A DNA stretch of 64,000 nt, taken from Fictibacillus enclensis (GTDB lineage Bacteria; Bacillota; Bacilli; Bacillales; Fictibacillaceae). Shown piece after piece: positions 43,017-51,659 of this stretch. A program made the translations under genes and the position numbers. The stretch's first letter is position 1. The number at the start of each line of letters is the position of its first letter. The notes under the pieces are model-generated. The model was not told the DNA's origin. It did not search any database and worked only from the letters and a program-made list of their open reading frames with translations. Where the stretch lies: positions 806,001-870,000 of the forward strand of contig NZ_KQ758617.1 of the NCBI RefSeq assembly GCF_001457035.1. Reading direction: 5' to 3'.

Positions 43017-44441
43017 ATGGACAAGTTGTTATATATCAATGGAGAATGGACAGGTAATAACCTGGAGAAGATCAAGGTGCTGAATCCAGCGGATGGTGAT
43101 CTCGTTGGTACGGTAGCTTCTGCAGGAAAGGAAGAAACGAGAGCAGCTATTGAAAGTGCGCATGAGGCATTTGGTCCGTGGGCCAAATTAACGGCTTACG
43201 ACAGAGCCGCCTATCTGGATAAACTATATGATTTGATGATTGAGCAAAAAGAGGAAATTGCGGAACTCATGACAAGGGAAATGGGTAAACCAATGAAGGA
43301 ATCTCTTGGTGAAGTCCAGTATGCCGCATCTTTTATTAAATGGTTCGCAGAGGAAGGAAAGCGGGTATACGGCAGAACCATCCCGGCGTCTGCGGAAAAT
43401 AAACGGATGCAGGTTTTGAAACAGCCGGTTGGCGTTGTTGCTGCGATCACACCTTGGAACTTTCCCGCTGCGATGATCACCCGCAAACTCGGTCCTGCGC
43501 TTGCAGCCGGTTGCCCGATTATCATTAAACCGCCGAAGGAAACACCGCTTACCGCCATAAAACTGGTGGAGCTCTGTGAAGAAGCAGGATTTCCAAAGGG
43601 AGTCGTCAGCCTTCTTACCGGTTCATCTTCACTCATTGCGGGTGAATTGATGGAAAGCGACATAGTGAAGAAAATTACCTTTACCGGATCAACAGAAGTA
43701 GGAAAAATGCTCATTGAGCAAAGCGCGAAAACGGTTAAGAACGTGTCTATGGAACTTGGCGGACATGCTCCTTCGATTGTTCTTGAGGATGCCGATCTTG
43801 AGAAAACGGTGAAAGGGATCATTGCCTCCAAATTCCGAAATGCGGGTCAAACGTGCATCTGTATTAACCGTGTGTATGTTCACGAAAAAATATATGATGA
43901 GTTTACGAAAAAGCTTGTTGAAGAAACTAGCAGGTTAAAGGTCGGCAATGGATTGGAAGAGGGCACTGATATCGGCCCTATTATCAATCGGGACGGCTAT
44001 GAAAAAATTAAAAAGCATGTCGACAATGCCGTTGAAAAAGGGGCAGAATGCTTGCTTGGCGGCAAAGGGCAGGATGAAGGAAATGCGTGTTTCTTTGAAC
44101 CGACCGTTTTAAAAGATGTGAATCATGACATGCTCATCATGAACGAGGAAACCTTCGGACCGGTGATTCCGGTGCAAAAAATCACATCGGATGAAGAAGG
44201 CATCAAGCTTGCCAACAGCAGTCCGTTCGGCCTCGCTGCTTATATTTATACTGAAAGCATGTCACGAGGCACACACTTGGTGGAAGGATTGAACTACGGA
44301 GTCATCGGCTGGAATGACGGTGTTCCGTCTGCTGCCCAGGCTCCATTTGGCGGTCTGAAAGAAAGCGGTATTGGAAGAGAAGGTGGAACAGAGGGCATGG
44401 AGGCCTATCTGGAAACCAAATATGTCAGCATCGTCATCTGA
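43017..44441 (+). CDS. NAD(P)-dependent aldehyde dehydrogenase, GabD (succinate semialdehyde)-like
   Basis: 474 aa, full-length ALDH. Motifs: TPWNFPAAMITRK near residue 145, TFTGSTEVGK near 225, catalytic Glu in MELGGHAPSIV near 248, and catalytic Cys in NAGQTCICINR near 282 with a second Cys two residues on, as in redox-switched GabD enzymes. EETFGPVIPV and PFGGLKESGIGREGG follow. GabD-like enzymes oxidise succinate semialdehyde, which the hpa pathway produces. The link to hpa is inferred, since the two loci are about 30 kb apart. Confidence 0.88.
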   Translation: MDKLLYINGEWTGNNLEKIKVLNPADGDLVGTVASAGKEETRAAIESAHEAFGPWAKLTAYDRAAYLDKLYDLMIEQKEEIAELMTREMGKPMKESLGEVQYAASFIKWFAEEGKRVYGRTIPASAENKRMQVLKQPVGVVAAITPWNFPAAMITRKLGPALAAGCPIIIKPPKETPLTAIKLVELCEEAGFPKGVVSLLTGSSSLIAGELMESDIVKKITFTGSTEVGKMLIEQSAKTVKNVSMELGGHAPSIVLEDADLEKTVKGIIASKFRNAGQTCICINRVYVHEKIYDEFTKKLVEETSRLKVGNGLEEGTDIGPIINRDGYEKIKKHVDNAVEKGAECLLGGKGQDEGNACFFEPTVLKDVNHDMLIMNEETFGPVIPVQKITSDEEGIKLANSSPFGLAAYIYTESMSRGTHLVEGLNYGVIGWNDGVPSAAQAPFGGLKESGIGREGGTEGMEAYLETKYVSIVI

Positions 44442-44477
44442 TTTTGGCAAATATAAATTCAAAGGGGGAAAAATGAG

Positions 44478-45266
44478 ATGGATTTGGGGCTAAAAGATAA
44501 AGCGGTAGTGGTTCTTGCTTCCAGCAAAGGGCTTGGGAAGGCAACGGCCATGAGATTTGCAGAAGAAGGGGCAAACGTCATGATCACAAGTCGTGATGAA
44601 GCAGCATTAAGGGCCACAGCAGAGGAAATCAGTGAAAAAACAGGCAGCAGGGTTGAATATAAGAGGTGTGATATCACCAAAAAAGAGGAGATCACCAGTC
44701 TGGTCAGTGCGGCTGCGGAGGCGTTTGGCACCATTGATGTATTGGTGAATAATGCCGGAGGTCCGCCTGCGGGCAACTTCGATTCCTTTGATGACGAGGA
44801 ATGGGAATCCGCTTTTCAGCTCACCTTGTTAAGCCTCATCCGAACGGTGCGTGAAGTTCTGCCGCACATGAGAAAAAATGGAAGTGGCCGTATCATCAAC
44901 ATCGCTTCCTCATCCATCAAGCAGCCAATTGATGGATTGACGCTATCCAACACCTTCAGAACGGCGATCAACGGGTTATCCAAAAGCCTGTCACAGGAGC
45001 TGGGTAAAGACGGCATCCTGATCAATACAATCGGGCCGGGACGAATCGGGACCGACCGTCTGCAGGAACTGGATGGTAAAATCGCCGAGCAGCGTTCCAT
45101 AAGCAAAGAACAGGTAAAGGAAGAAATGGTGAAAAACATTCCGCTTGGCCGGTATGGAACGCCGGAAGAATTTGCGAAGACCATCGTTTATTTGGGTTCA
45201 GAGGCCAATACGTACATCACCGGACAATCCTTTTTGATTGATGGCGGCATGGTTAAGGCATTATAG
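44478..45266 (+). CDS. SDR-family protein with non-canonical active site
   Basis: 262 aa short-chain dehydrogenase/reductase fold. The cofactor loop reads VLASSKGLGKATAMRFAEEG (a TGxxxGxG variant), NNAGGPP is present near residue 92, and the end DGGMVKAL is typical. The catalytic serine segment IASSSIKQP is there, but the YxxxK motif is replaced by SNTFR (Ser for Tyr, Arg for Lys) at about residues 156-160. A subgroup of SDR proteins with such replacements is known to me; their chemistry is unclear. ATG follows GGGGGAAAAATGAG 37 nt after the ALDH gene. Confidence 0.85.
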   Translation: MDLGLKDKAVVVLASSKGLGKATAMRFAEEGANVMITSRDEAALRATAEEISEKTGSRVEYKRCDITKKEEITSLVSAAAEAFGTIDVLVNNAGGPPAGNFDSFDDEEWESAFQLTLLSLIRTVREVLPHMRKNGSGRIINIASSSIKQPIDGLTLSNTFRTAINGLSKSLSQELGKDGILINTIGPGRIGTDRLQELDGKIAEQRSISKEQVKEEMVKNIPLGRYGTPEEFAKTIVYLGSEANTYITGQSFLIDGGMVKAL

Positions 45267-45270
45267 AATA

Positions 45271-45316
45271 AAAGAGCTTCAGCACTGCGAATTTGATGCG
45301 GAGCTGAAGCTCTTTA
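45271..45316 (+). terminator. Terminator after the SDR gene
   Basis: Stem AGAGCTTCAGC / GCTGAAGCTCT with an 18-19 nt loop and TTTAT. Confidence 0.8.
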
Positions 45317-45427
45317 TGGAGAATTGAGCAGGTTTCAAATTATTAAGCTAAAAGTGAAGATATTGGGGGGAAAGAAATAATTGAGCGTAACTGAATAATC
45401 AGACAACTAACCCCCACCGATTAAACC

Positions 45428-45462
45428 ACAAAAAAACAGGCTGGATGACTTCCAGCCTGTTT
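45428..45462 (-). terminator. Terminator of rocD
   Basis: On the minus strand ACAGGCTGGAA / TTCCAGCCTGT type stem (plus ACAGGCTGGA-TGAC-TTCCAGCCTGT) is followed by a run of seven T. Confidence 0.88.
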
Positions 45463-45478
45463 CTATTTGCTATAACAC

Positions 45479-46672
45479 TTATACCGACAAGACTTTTTTG
45501 ATACGTTCGATCGCCCAGTTGAGGTCCTCTTCAGAAATAATGAGAGGAGGTGCAAACCGGATGACATTTTCATGGGTTTCTTTGCAAAGAAGACCTTCTT
45601 CTTTCAGCTTCTCACAATATGGACGGGCCGCCTCGCTCAGCTCCACGCCTATAAATAACCCTCGGCCACGTACTTCGGTAATCTTCGGATTCTTAATAGA
45701 CGTTAACTCATTCAAAAAGTGCTCGCCGAGCTCAAGGGACCGGCTCACCAGGTTTTCTTCTTCTATAACCTCCAGTGAGGCAATGGATACCGCTGAAGCC
45801 AGTGGGTTGCCTCCAAATGTGGAGCCATGGCTTCCTGGATTGAACACCCCAAGAATATCGTTGTCAGCAGCTACGCAGGAAATTGGCATTACCCCGCCGC
45901 CCAATGCTTTTCCGAGAATGTACATGTCAGGAACAACATCTTCCCAGTCGCAGGCAAACAGCTTTCCGGATCGTCCCAAACCAGATTGAATTTCATCCGC
46001 GACAAAAAGAACATTGTTTTCCCGGCAAAGCTCACGAGCTTGTTTCAGGAAGCCTTCAGGAGGAATGACAATGCCGGCTTCTCCCTGAATGGGTTCCAAA
46101 ATAAAAGCAGCTGTATTCGGTGTGATGGCTTGCTTCAACGCTTCGAGGTCACCGTAAGGAATCAACTTGATTCCTGGCAGCATCGGACCAAATCCTCGTT
46201 TGTACTCTTCATCAGAAGACATGGAAACGGCCGTCATTGTACGTCCGTGGAAGTTTCCTTCGCAAGCAATGACTTCCGCCTGATTGGCTTGAACACCTTT
46301 CACGTCATACGCCCAACGGCGGACCGTTTTAATTGCGGTTTCAACTGCTTCTGCCCCTGTGTTCATCGGCAATACCATATTTTTGCCTGTGAGTTTCGTT
46401 ACTTTTTCATAAAAGTTTCCAAGCTGGTCATTATGAAAAGCACGTGAAGTCAGGGTGATGCGGTCTGCCTGGTCCTTTAACGCCTGAATGATCTTCGGAT
46501 GCCGGTGCCCCTGGTTCACGGCTGAATATGCGCTCAGCATATCCATATATTTGTTGCCTTCCGGATCATAAACCCATACGCCTTCGCCTTTGGAGATGAC
46601 AATTGGAAGTGGGTGATAATTCTTCGCCCCGTATTGTTCTGTTTTGGAGATGATGTTTTCTGTTTTAATCAT
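45479..46672 (-). CDS. rocD: Ornithine aminotransferase
   Basis: 397 aa, class III PLP-dependent aminotransferase that converts ornithine and 2-oxoglutarate to glutamate semialdehyde and glutamate. Motifs: [13 protein letters not shown] near residue 50, [12 protein letters not shown] near 105, [12 protein letters not shown], the PLP-binding [14 protein letters not shown], and the Schiff-base Lys in [10 protein letters not shown] near 253. Overall it looks like the Bacillus RocD. ATG at 46672 has GGAG 8 nt upstream; GTG at 46681 is the longer option. No other arginine-catabolic gene is adjacent. Confidence 0.94.
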   Translation of the reverse strand: MIKTENIISKTEQYGAKNYHPLPIVISKGEGVWVYDPEGNKYMDMLSAYSAVNQGHRHPKIIQALKDQADRITLTSRAFHNDQLGNFYEKVTKLTGKNMVLPMNTGAEAVETAIKTVRRWAYDVKGVQANQAEVIACEGNFHGRTMTAVSMSSDEEYKRGFGPMLPGIKLIPYGDLEALKQAITPNTAAFILEPIQGEAGIVIPPEGFLKQARELCRENNVLFVADEIQSGLGRSGKLFACDWEDVVPDMYILGKALGGGVMPISCVAADNDILGVFNPGSHGSTFGGNPLASAVSIASLEVIEEENLVSRSLELGEHFLNELTSIKNPKITEVRGRGLFIGVELSEAARPYCEKLKEEGLLCKETHENVIRFAPPLIISEEDLNWAIERIKKVLSV

Positions 46673-46755
46673 ATCTCTCACTCCAATCTTAGTATTGTGA
46701 ATTCTTTTACATTATAGCAATGAAAAGGCTTTCTTCCTAGCCTTACTTCCGCTCG

Positions 46756-46786
46756 TGAAGCGCGCCGGCACGCTTCATGGTATAGT
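46756..46786 (+). promoter_or_regulatory. Inverted repeat and -10 box upstream of yisL
   Basis: TGAAGCG (46756-46762) and CGCTTCA (46771-46777) form a perfect 7-bp inverted repeat with an 8-nt gap, directly before TATAGT (46781-46786). It covers the -35 area, where no good hexamer is seen, so an activator or repressor site is possible. Confidence 0.4.
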
Positions 46787-46819
46787 AAAGTGAAGGATTA
46801 TACACAGGAGGAAATAAAT

Positions 46820-47182
46820 ATGTTACACTTCCACGTTTTTTCATGGGCGGCTGCGCTTGTTTTATTTTTTCTGACTTATACCCTATACAAAAGAAAAAAT
46901 AAAAAAATTTCCCGCATTTTGCATATGATTCTCCGTCTTCTGTACATAACTACCATCTTTTCTGGTGGGATGCTTATCTATCAGTGGATCCAGGCAGGTG
47001 CGGTAAATATGGGACCGCTCATTATTAAAGGGATCCTGGGTCTGGCAGTTATCGGCTTGTTTGAAGTGATGCTGCTGGGTGCAAAACGAAATGAGGATAA
47101 AAAGTCCCGCTGGATTACGCTCATTTTGGCATTGGCCCTTGTCTTTTATTACGGATATTCAGTTTTGCCAATGCATTTTTAA
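46820..47182 (+). CDS. yisL: YisL family (UPF0344) membrane protein
   Basis: 120 aa with four hydrophobic helices: FHVFSWAAALVLFFLTY, ILHMILRLLYITTIFSGGMLIYQW, IIKGILGLAVIGLFEVMLLG and ITLILALALVFYYGY, as in the UPF0344/YisL proteins of Bacilli. Function unknown. ATG at 46820 has AGGAGG 7-8 nt upstream; the longer frame to 46790 is not supported. Confidence 0.85.
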   Translation: MLHFHVFSWAAALVLFFLTYTLYKRKNKKISRILHMILRLLYITTIFSGGMLIYQWIQAGAVNMGPLIIKGILGLAVIGLFEVMLLGAKRNEDKKSRWITLILALALVFYYGYSVLPMHF

Positions 47183-47190
47183 CAAAAAAT

Positions 47191-47241
47191 GAAAAAGTTC
47201 GTACCCCCAGGAACTGTCATGAAGGAGTACGAGCTTTTTTG
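47191..47241. terminator. Bidirectional terminator between yisL and mtnA
   Basis: A stem built from AAAG-TTCGTAC and GTACGAG-CTTTT around a long loop, with A and T runs on the two sides. Confidence 0.7.
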
Positions 47242-47248
47242 TATGTGG

Positions 47249-48295
47249 TTATTTTTTTAATTTCGCCAGTGCTTTCTTATAATTCCCGCGGGCAATGCCT
47301 TTTTCCGTAATAATGGCTGTGATGTACTCGTGAGGCGTTACATCAAAAGCTGGATTGAAAACTTTTACCCCTTTAGGTGCAATAGGCACACCTTGTACAT
47401 GGGTGATTTCCTCTGCAGGACGTTCTTCAATCGGAATGTCATCGCCAGTCGGGGTGTGCAGGTCGATCGTTGAAAGGGGAGAGGCAACATAAAAAGGAAT
47501 GCCAAGCGCCTTTGCCTGGAGTGCAAGTCCGAACGTCCCGATTTTATTGGCTGTATCTCCATTGGCAGCAACCCGGTCACATCCAACGATTACAGCACTG
47601 ACCTGTTTTGTTTTTAATGTATGAGCAGCCATGTTATCCGTAATCAGCGTAACGTCAACTCCGGCCTGTTTTAATTCCCACGCGGTTAATCGGGCTCCCT
47701 GGAAAACGGGGCGTGTTTCATTGGCGTATACCGAGAGATTCCATCCCTTTTCTTTTGCCAAATAAAGAGGAGCGAGCGCCGTACCATATTTTGCCGTTGC
47801 AATCCCGCCTGCGTTGCAGTGGGTCATGAGGCGGTCTCCGTCGCTTAGCAGGGTTAATCCGTTCTCGCCGATTTTGCGGCAAATCTCCTCATCTTCCTTC
47901 TGAATCAGAAGGGCTTCCTGTTCAATGCGTTCAACTGCCTCTTTCGTCTCGCGGACATTGGCAACCGAAGCTGTAATGCGGTCAAGTGCCCAAAATAAAT
48001 TCACAGCCGTAGGTCTGGATGTCGAAAGAAAAGCGGCTTGACAGTTCAACTGTTCTTTAAATTCAACGAAAGAAAGGGAGGTGTGGCTTTTTGCCCAAAG
48101 AACGATTCCAAAGGCGGCAGCAATTCCAATGGCCGGAGCACCTCTCACGTTCAATTTTTTGATGCAGTCCCAAACCTGTTCAATGGTGGTGACATTAATA
48201 TAAACCGTATGATGGGGCAGCTGCTGCTGATCCAAAAGAAGCAGGTGATCCCCTTTATAGCGTAGAGATGAAATTTGCGTTTCTGTTGTACTCAT
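47249..48295 (-). CDS. mtnA: Methylthioribose-1-phosphate isomerase
   Basis: 348 aa, eIF2B-like fold, converts 5-methylthioribose-1-phosphate to methylthioribulose-1-phosphate in methionine salvage. Family segments: [15 protein letters not shown] near residue 50, [20 protein letters not shown] near 160 with the catalytic Cys, [20 protein letters not shown] near 237 with the catalytic Asp, and [12 protein letters not shown]. It starts 5 nt after the mtnK stop; its AGGAG site lies inside the end of mtnK. Confidence 0.95.
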   Translation of the reverse strand: MSTTETQISSLRYKGDHLLLLDQQQLPHHTVYINVTTIEQVWDCIKKLNVRGAPAIGIAAAFGIVLWAKSHTSLSFVEFKEQLNCQAAFLSTSRPTAVNLFWALDRITASVANVRETKEAVERIEQEALLIQKEDEEICRKIGENGLTLLSDGDRLMTHCNAGGIATAKYGTALAPLYLAKEKGWNLSVYANETRPVFQGARLTAWELKQAGVDVTLITDNMAAHTLKTKQVSAVIVGCDRVAANGDTANKIGTFGLALQAKALGIPFYVASPLSTIDLHTPTGDDIPIEERPAEEITHVQGVPIAPKGVKVFNPAFDVTPHEYITAIITEKGIARGNYKKALAKLKK

Positions 48296-48300
48296 ATAAA

Positions 48301-49512
48301 TTAAACACTCCTGATGCTGGTAATAAATTCTTCAATATTTTTTATTCGTTGTTTGTTCTTGATCCAATCCCGACCGAGTTTAAGAGCCTTCTTTTTAAGG
48401 ATGATTTGTTCATCGAAATCAGCAATGGAATCCAGGTCTGCAACATGAGCCAGGCCAATGGTCCGGCGGATGACTTCACAGCCCGCGAAACCGACCATAT
48501 CTGTAAATATGCTCTCCAGGACTTCATCTTCAAAACCCGGGAGTTTGGTTGCCAGCTCCACACCCTCGTTTCTCCAGAGTTCTTTGTATGTATCCGTAAA
48601 GGTAATCCATGTGTCTCTGATTAAGCCGGAAAGGTACAGCTGGTATTCGGCCCGTTTTTCTCCGTCTTTGATATGAGCCCGCTGAGCGATATGGTTCATT
48701 GCGATATTCGCAAAAAAGTGAGCGATATCAAATCCTTGTGGACCGTAGTAGGCAAATTCAGAGTCGATAACTTTGGTGGATTCCTCTGTTACAAAAATAC
48801 TCCCTGAATGCAGATCTCCATGAAGCAATGCTTCGGCATGTGTCAAAAATTTAAGTTTGAGCCGGGCCGCTTTGTTTCTTAGGGCCGAATCATTCCAGAG
48901 TTCTGAAACGGCATCCTGCAGTTCTGCAGGATAATCATTGGTTTCAATATCATAAAATGGATCGGTAAACACGAGATCTTCGGTTATTTTGCATAGCTCA
49001 GGATTGGTAAACTGCTGGACCAATCTTTTTTTCTCAAACGGATGTAAATAAAAATCACTGGTGTAGAACAGGTTTTTCGCAATGAAAGTTCCGATATGTT
49101 GAGCCAGGTTCGGGTAGGTTACTCCATCAATCAAGCCTTTGCGCAGAATCACATGAGAGGACAGATCCTCCATGACAGTAACGGCCAGGTCGTTGTTGGT
49201 ATAAAGGACTTGGGGAACATGTTCAGACGCGAACTCAGCAAATTTTTTCAGTGAATCACTTTCAATACGTGCCCTGTCCAGGGTAAGCGGCCAGCTCTCT
49301 CCAACGACTTTGGCATAAGGGAGCGCCTGCTTGATAATAACCGATTTTTGGGTAGACGGTTCGACCAGCCGGAATACAAGATTCAAATTGCCGTCACCGA
49401 TCTCATTGACCTCAATGGATCTGTAATCACTGAACAGGCCGAGTTTTTGGGATAGTTCGATCACGGTTTGCTCATTGAGCGGTGTGTAGGCTTGTTTTGT
49501 TGACGTTGCCAT
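48301..49512 (-). CDS. mtnK: Methylthioribose kinase
   Basis: 403 aa, kinase of the APH-like fold that phosphorylates 5-methylthioribose, the first step of the Bacillus salvage route. Motifs: [11 protein letters not shown] near residue 38, the phosphate-transfer loop [14 protein letters not shown] near 232, and metal-binding [18 protein letters not shown] near 250. ATG at 49512 has GGAGG 8 nt upstream. Transcription passes through a SAM-I riboswitch and terminator, so the mtnKA operon is expressed when SAM is low. Confidence 0.95.
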   Translation of the reverse strand: MATSTKQAYTPLNEQTVIELSQKLGLFSDYRSIEVNEIGDGNLNLVFRLVEPSTQKSVIIKQALPYAKVVGESWPLTLDRARIESDSLKKFAEFASEHVPQVLYTNNDLAVTVMEDLSSHVILRKGLIDGVTYPNLAQHIGTFIAKNLFYTSDFYLHPFEKKRLVQQFTNPELCKITEDLVFTDPFYDIETNDYPAELQDAVSELWNDSALRNKAARLKLKFLTHAEALLHGDLHSGSIFVTEESTKVIDSEFAYYGPQGFDIAHFFANIAMNHIAQRAHIKDGEKRAEYQLYLSGLIRDTWITFTDTYKELWRNEGVELATKLPGFEDEVLESIFTDMVGFAGCEVIRRTIGLAHVADLDSIADFDEQIILKKKALKLGRDWIKNKQRIKNIEEFITSIRSV

Positions 49513-49538
49513 AGGGTTTACCTCCGAAGGATAAATGT

Positions 49539-49572
49539 AAAAAAGGCCTCTTTTCTTGAAGAAAAGAGGCCT
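49539..49572 (-). terminator. SAM-I riboswitch terminator of mtnKA
   Basis: On the minus strand AGGCCTCTTTTC / GAAAAGAGGCCT with a short TTCAA loop is followed by six T. It lies between the aptamer and the mtnK ribosome binding site. Confidence 0.92.
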
Positions 49573-49591
49573 GGATGTATAGTTTCCACGC

Positions 49592-49746
49592 CTCTTATCT
49601 TGCAAAGCTTAAGCTTTGCTGGAATTAGCACCGTGCCATACTGGAAGTCCAGGCTTCAAATAAAGACGCCCCATTTCACAATGGTATTACGGTCGGTTGC
49701 TGGGTTTCATCGGGCCAAATTCCCTCCACCTGCTCTTGATAAGAGA
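49592..49746 (-). promoter_or_regulatory. SAM-I riboswitch (S-box) of mtnKA
   Basis: The minus strand shows the conserved S-box elements in order: CTCTTATCAAGAGCAGGTGGA, TGGCCCGATGAAACCCAGCAACC, an unusually long P3 arm, GGTGCTAATTCCAGC, and the closing GATAAGAG. When SAM binds, the following terminator forms. The aptamer is a little longer than the second copy at 51.5 kb. Confidence 0.95.
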
Positions 49747-49848
49747 CATTCATCATTAAGTTGTTAGAAAACACAGAATGCAATAATAATTTACAATGGC
49801 TATCATACAGCTTTCAAAGGAAGCTGTCAATTGCAATTTTCAAGAAGA

Positions 49849-50634
49849 TTAATAGTGTTCGGGTCTGCGATCCTCAAAAATGGGGATTCTGCTTCTGACT
49901 TCATTAACGAGATCCGTCTCGATCTCGGCAAATAAAATGGTTTCATTTTCACCATCTGCTTCAGCGATGACGTCTCCCCACGGATCGATGATGATCGAGT
50001 GGCCGGCAAAGGCGTTATTGTTATCCCGGCCGATTCTGTTGCATGCGATCACATAGCATTGGTTTTCAATGGCTCTCGTAATTAAGAGATTTCGCCAGTG
50101 AGAGAGCCTTTGGGCAGGCCATTCGGCCGGCACGAACAGAAGGGAGGCACCATCGAGAACATGGGCGCGGATCCATTCAGGAAAACGGATGTCATAACAG
50201 ATGACTCCTGCAGCCGGAATGTTCTCCAGCATAAAATTCCCCTTGGTGGAACCGGGGGCAATGAACTTCTCTTCCTGCATAAGGCGAATCAAATGCAGTT
50301 TGCTGTACTCTCCAATCTGCTCACCCTCGCGATTAAAGGCGTAAAGTGTGTTAAAAATGCCATTGTCTGTTTTATTGGCAACAGAGCCGGCAACGATATT
50401 GATGCGGTGCTGCCGTGCTAAACCGCTCATCAGCTTTTTCAGATTATCCCCGTTGGCGTCTCCAATTTCAACAAGACGCTCCAAATCATAGCCGGTCGTC
50501 CAGAGTTCCGGCAGTACGACGATATCTGCGTTTTGTTTTGAGGCTTCTTCAATTCTTTGTACGGCTTTCTTAATATTCTCTTCCGGCAATCCGAGCTGGA
50601 TGTCCATTTGGATCAGTGCTACATTCAGTTTCAT
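49849..50634 (-). CDS. mtnU: MtnU-like carbon-nitrogen hydrolase (omega-amidase)
   Basis: 261 aa nitrilase superfamily. The Glu-Lys-Cys triad is visible: Glu in VLPELWTTGYDL near residue 43, Lys in YSKLHLIRL near 111, and Cys in AGVICYDIRFPEW near 147. In salvage clusters this enzyme hydrolyses the omega-amide left after glutamine-dependent transamination by MtnE. ATG at 50634 has GGGGGAT 5 nt upstream on the minus strand. Its upstream region is directly the broken mtnE, so the original divergent promoter region has been lost, and how it is now expressed is unclear. Confidence 0.88.
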   Translation of the reverse strand: MKLNVALIQMDIQLGLPEENIKKAVQRIEEASKQNADIVVLPELWTTGYDLERLVEIGDANGDNLKKLMSGLARQHRINIVAGSVANKTDNGIFNTLYAFNREGEQIGEYSKLHLIRLMQEEKFIAPGSTKGNFMLENIPAAGVICYDIRFPEWIRAHVLDGASLLFVPAEWPAQRLSHWRNLLITRAIENQCYVIACNRIGRDNNNAFAGHSIIIDPWGDVIAEADGENETILFAEIETDLVNEVRSRIPIFEDRRPEHY

Positions 50635-50640
50635 GCGTAT

Positions 50641-51389
50641 CCCCCAGCATGATGGCGCTGAAAGAGGAAAATGACTTTCTTGTCGACTATAACGAAATTG
50701 ATAAAGAAACGGCCGACCGTGCCAAATTAATGTTCCTCAACTATCCAAACAATCCAACAGCAGGTGTTGCCACTCCGCAATTTTTCAAGGAAACCGTGGA
50801 CTTTGCCAAAAAGCATGATATTCTGGTCGTTCATGACTTTGCCTACGGAGCCATTGGATTTGATGGAGAAAAGCCAGTAAGTTATTTGCAGACGCATGGT
50901 GCCAAAGAACAGGGAATTGAGATTTATACATTGAGTAAAACGTATAATATGGCAGGCTGGAGAGTCGGATTTGCGATTGGAAATGAGAGTGTGATAGAAA
51001 GCATTAATCTGCTTCAGGATCATTTTTATGTCAGCCTGTTTCCGGCGGTACAGGAAGCAGCGGCAAAGGCACTGCTTGGGGCGCAGGATTGTGTCAGGGA
51101 GCTTGCCGACATGTACGAAAAGCGAAGAAATGTTTTTATTTCAGGGTTGCAGGAACTCGGGTGGGATGTTAAGGCACCCAGAGGGTCCTTTTTCTGCTGG
51201 CTTCCCGTGCCTGAAGGACATACTTCAGAGAGTTTTGCAGATTACTTGCTAAAGGAGGCACATGTTGTGGTCGCTCCGGGCATCGGATTTGGCAAAGAGG
51301 GAGAAGGCTATGTAAGAGTGGGCCTTCTTACGGATGAAGAGCGCTTGAAAGAAGCGGCAGATCGAATCCGCGCATTAAATATTTTCTAA
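50641..51389 (+). pseudogene. mtnE: 5'-truncated mtnE (PLP aminotransferase of methionine salvage)
   Basis: The frame encodes only the C-terminal two thirds of a class I aminotransferase of about 390 aa. It begins at PSMMALKEENDFLVDYNEID, which in relatives is around residue 130, and continues with LMFLNYPNNPTAG, HDFAYGAIGF, the PLP Lys in YTLSKTYNMAGWRVGF, and APRGSFFCWLPVP to the normal end. The missing part includes the N-terminal substrate and PLP-phosphate residues. The break lies within a few bases of the mtnU start codon at 50634. No ribosome binding site precedes any start, so this is a pseudogene. Confidence 0.85.
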
Positions 51390-51401
51390 GCTATAATTGG
51401 A

Positions 51402-51430
51402 TTGACAGATTTTTTATAACCTGTCATAAT
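51402..51430 (+). promoter_or_regulatory. Promoter of the mtnWXBD operon
   Basis: Perfect TTGACA (51402-51407) and CATAAT (51425-51430) with a 17-nt spacer, just upstream of the second SAM-I riboswitch. Confidence 0.88.
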
Positions 51431-51469
51431 CACAAGTAATTCTAACATTCGAAGTAATATGAACATTTT

Positions 51470-51577
51470 CTCTTATCAAGAGCAGGTGGAGGGACTAGCC
51501 CGATGAAGCCCGGCAACCGGTTATCCTAAGGATTTACACGGTGCTAAATCTTGCAGCGCATGCTGGGAGATGAGAGG
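51470..51577 (+). promoter_or_regulatory. SAM-I riboswitch (S-box) of mtnWXBD
   Basis: Conserved elements in order: CTCTTATCAAGAGCAGGTGGA, CCCGATGAAGCCCGGCAACC, GGTGCTAAATCTTGCAGC, and the closing GATGAGAG. It sits between the promoter and the terminator at 51601 and should switch mtnWXBD off at high SAM. Confidence 0.95.
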
Positions 51578-51600
51578 AAGCGGCATCCTTATGTCTATAA

Positions 51601-51629
51601 TGCCTCTTCCCTCGGGAAGAGGTTTTTTC
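51601..51629 (+). terminator. SAM-I riboswitch terminator of mtnWXBD
   Basis: Stem CCTCTTCCC / GGGAAGAGG with a TC loop, followed by TTTTTT. Confidence 0.92.
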
Positions 51630-51659
51630 GTGTGAATTTATGTTTTGGAGGGATACATC

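Noticed and set aside
50641-51389. Intact short aminotransferase starting at an internal ATG
   Set aside because: No ribosome binding site precedes the internal ATG codons, and essential N-terminal residues of the fold are missing.
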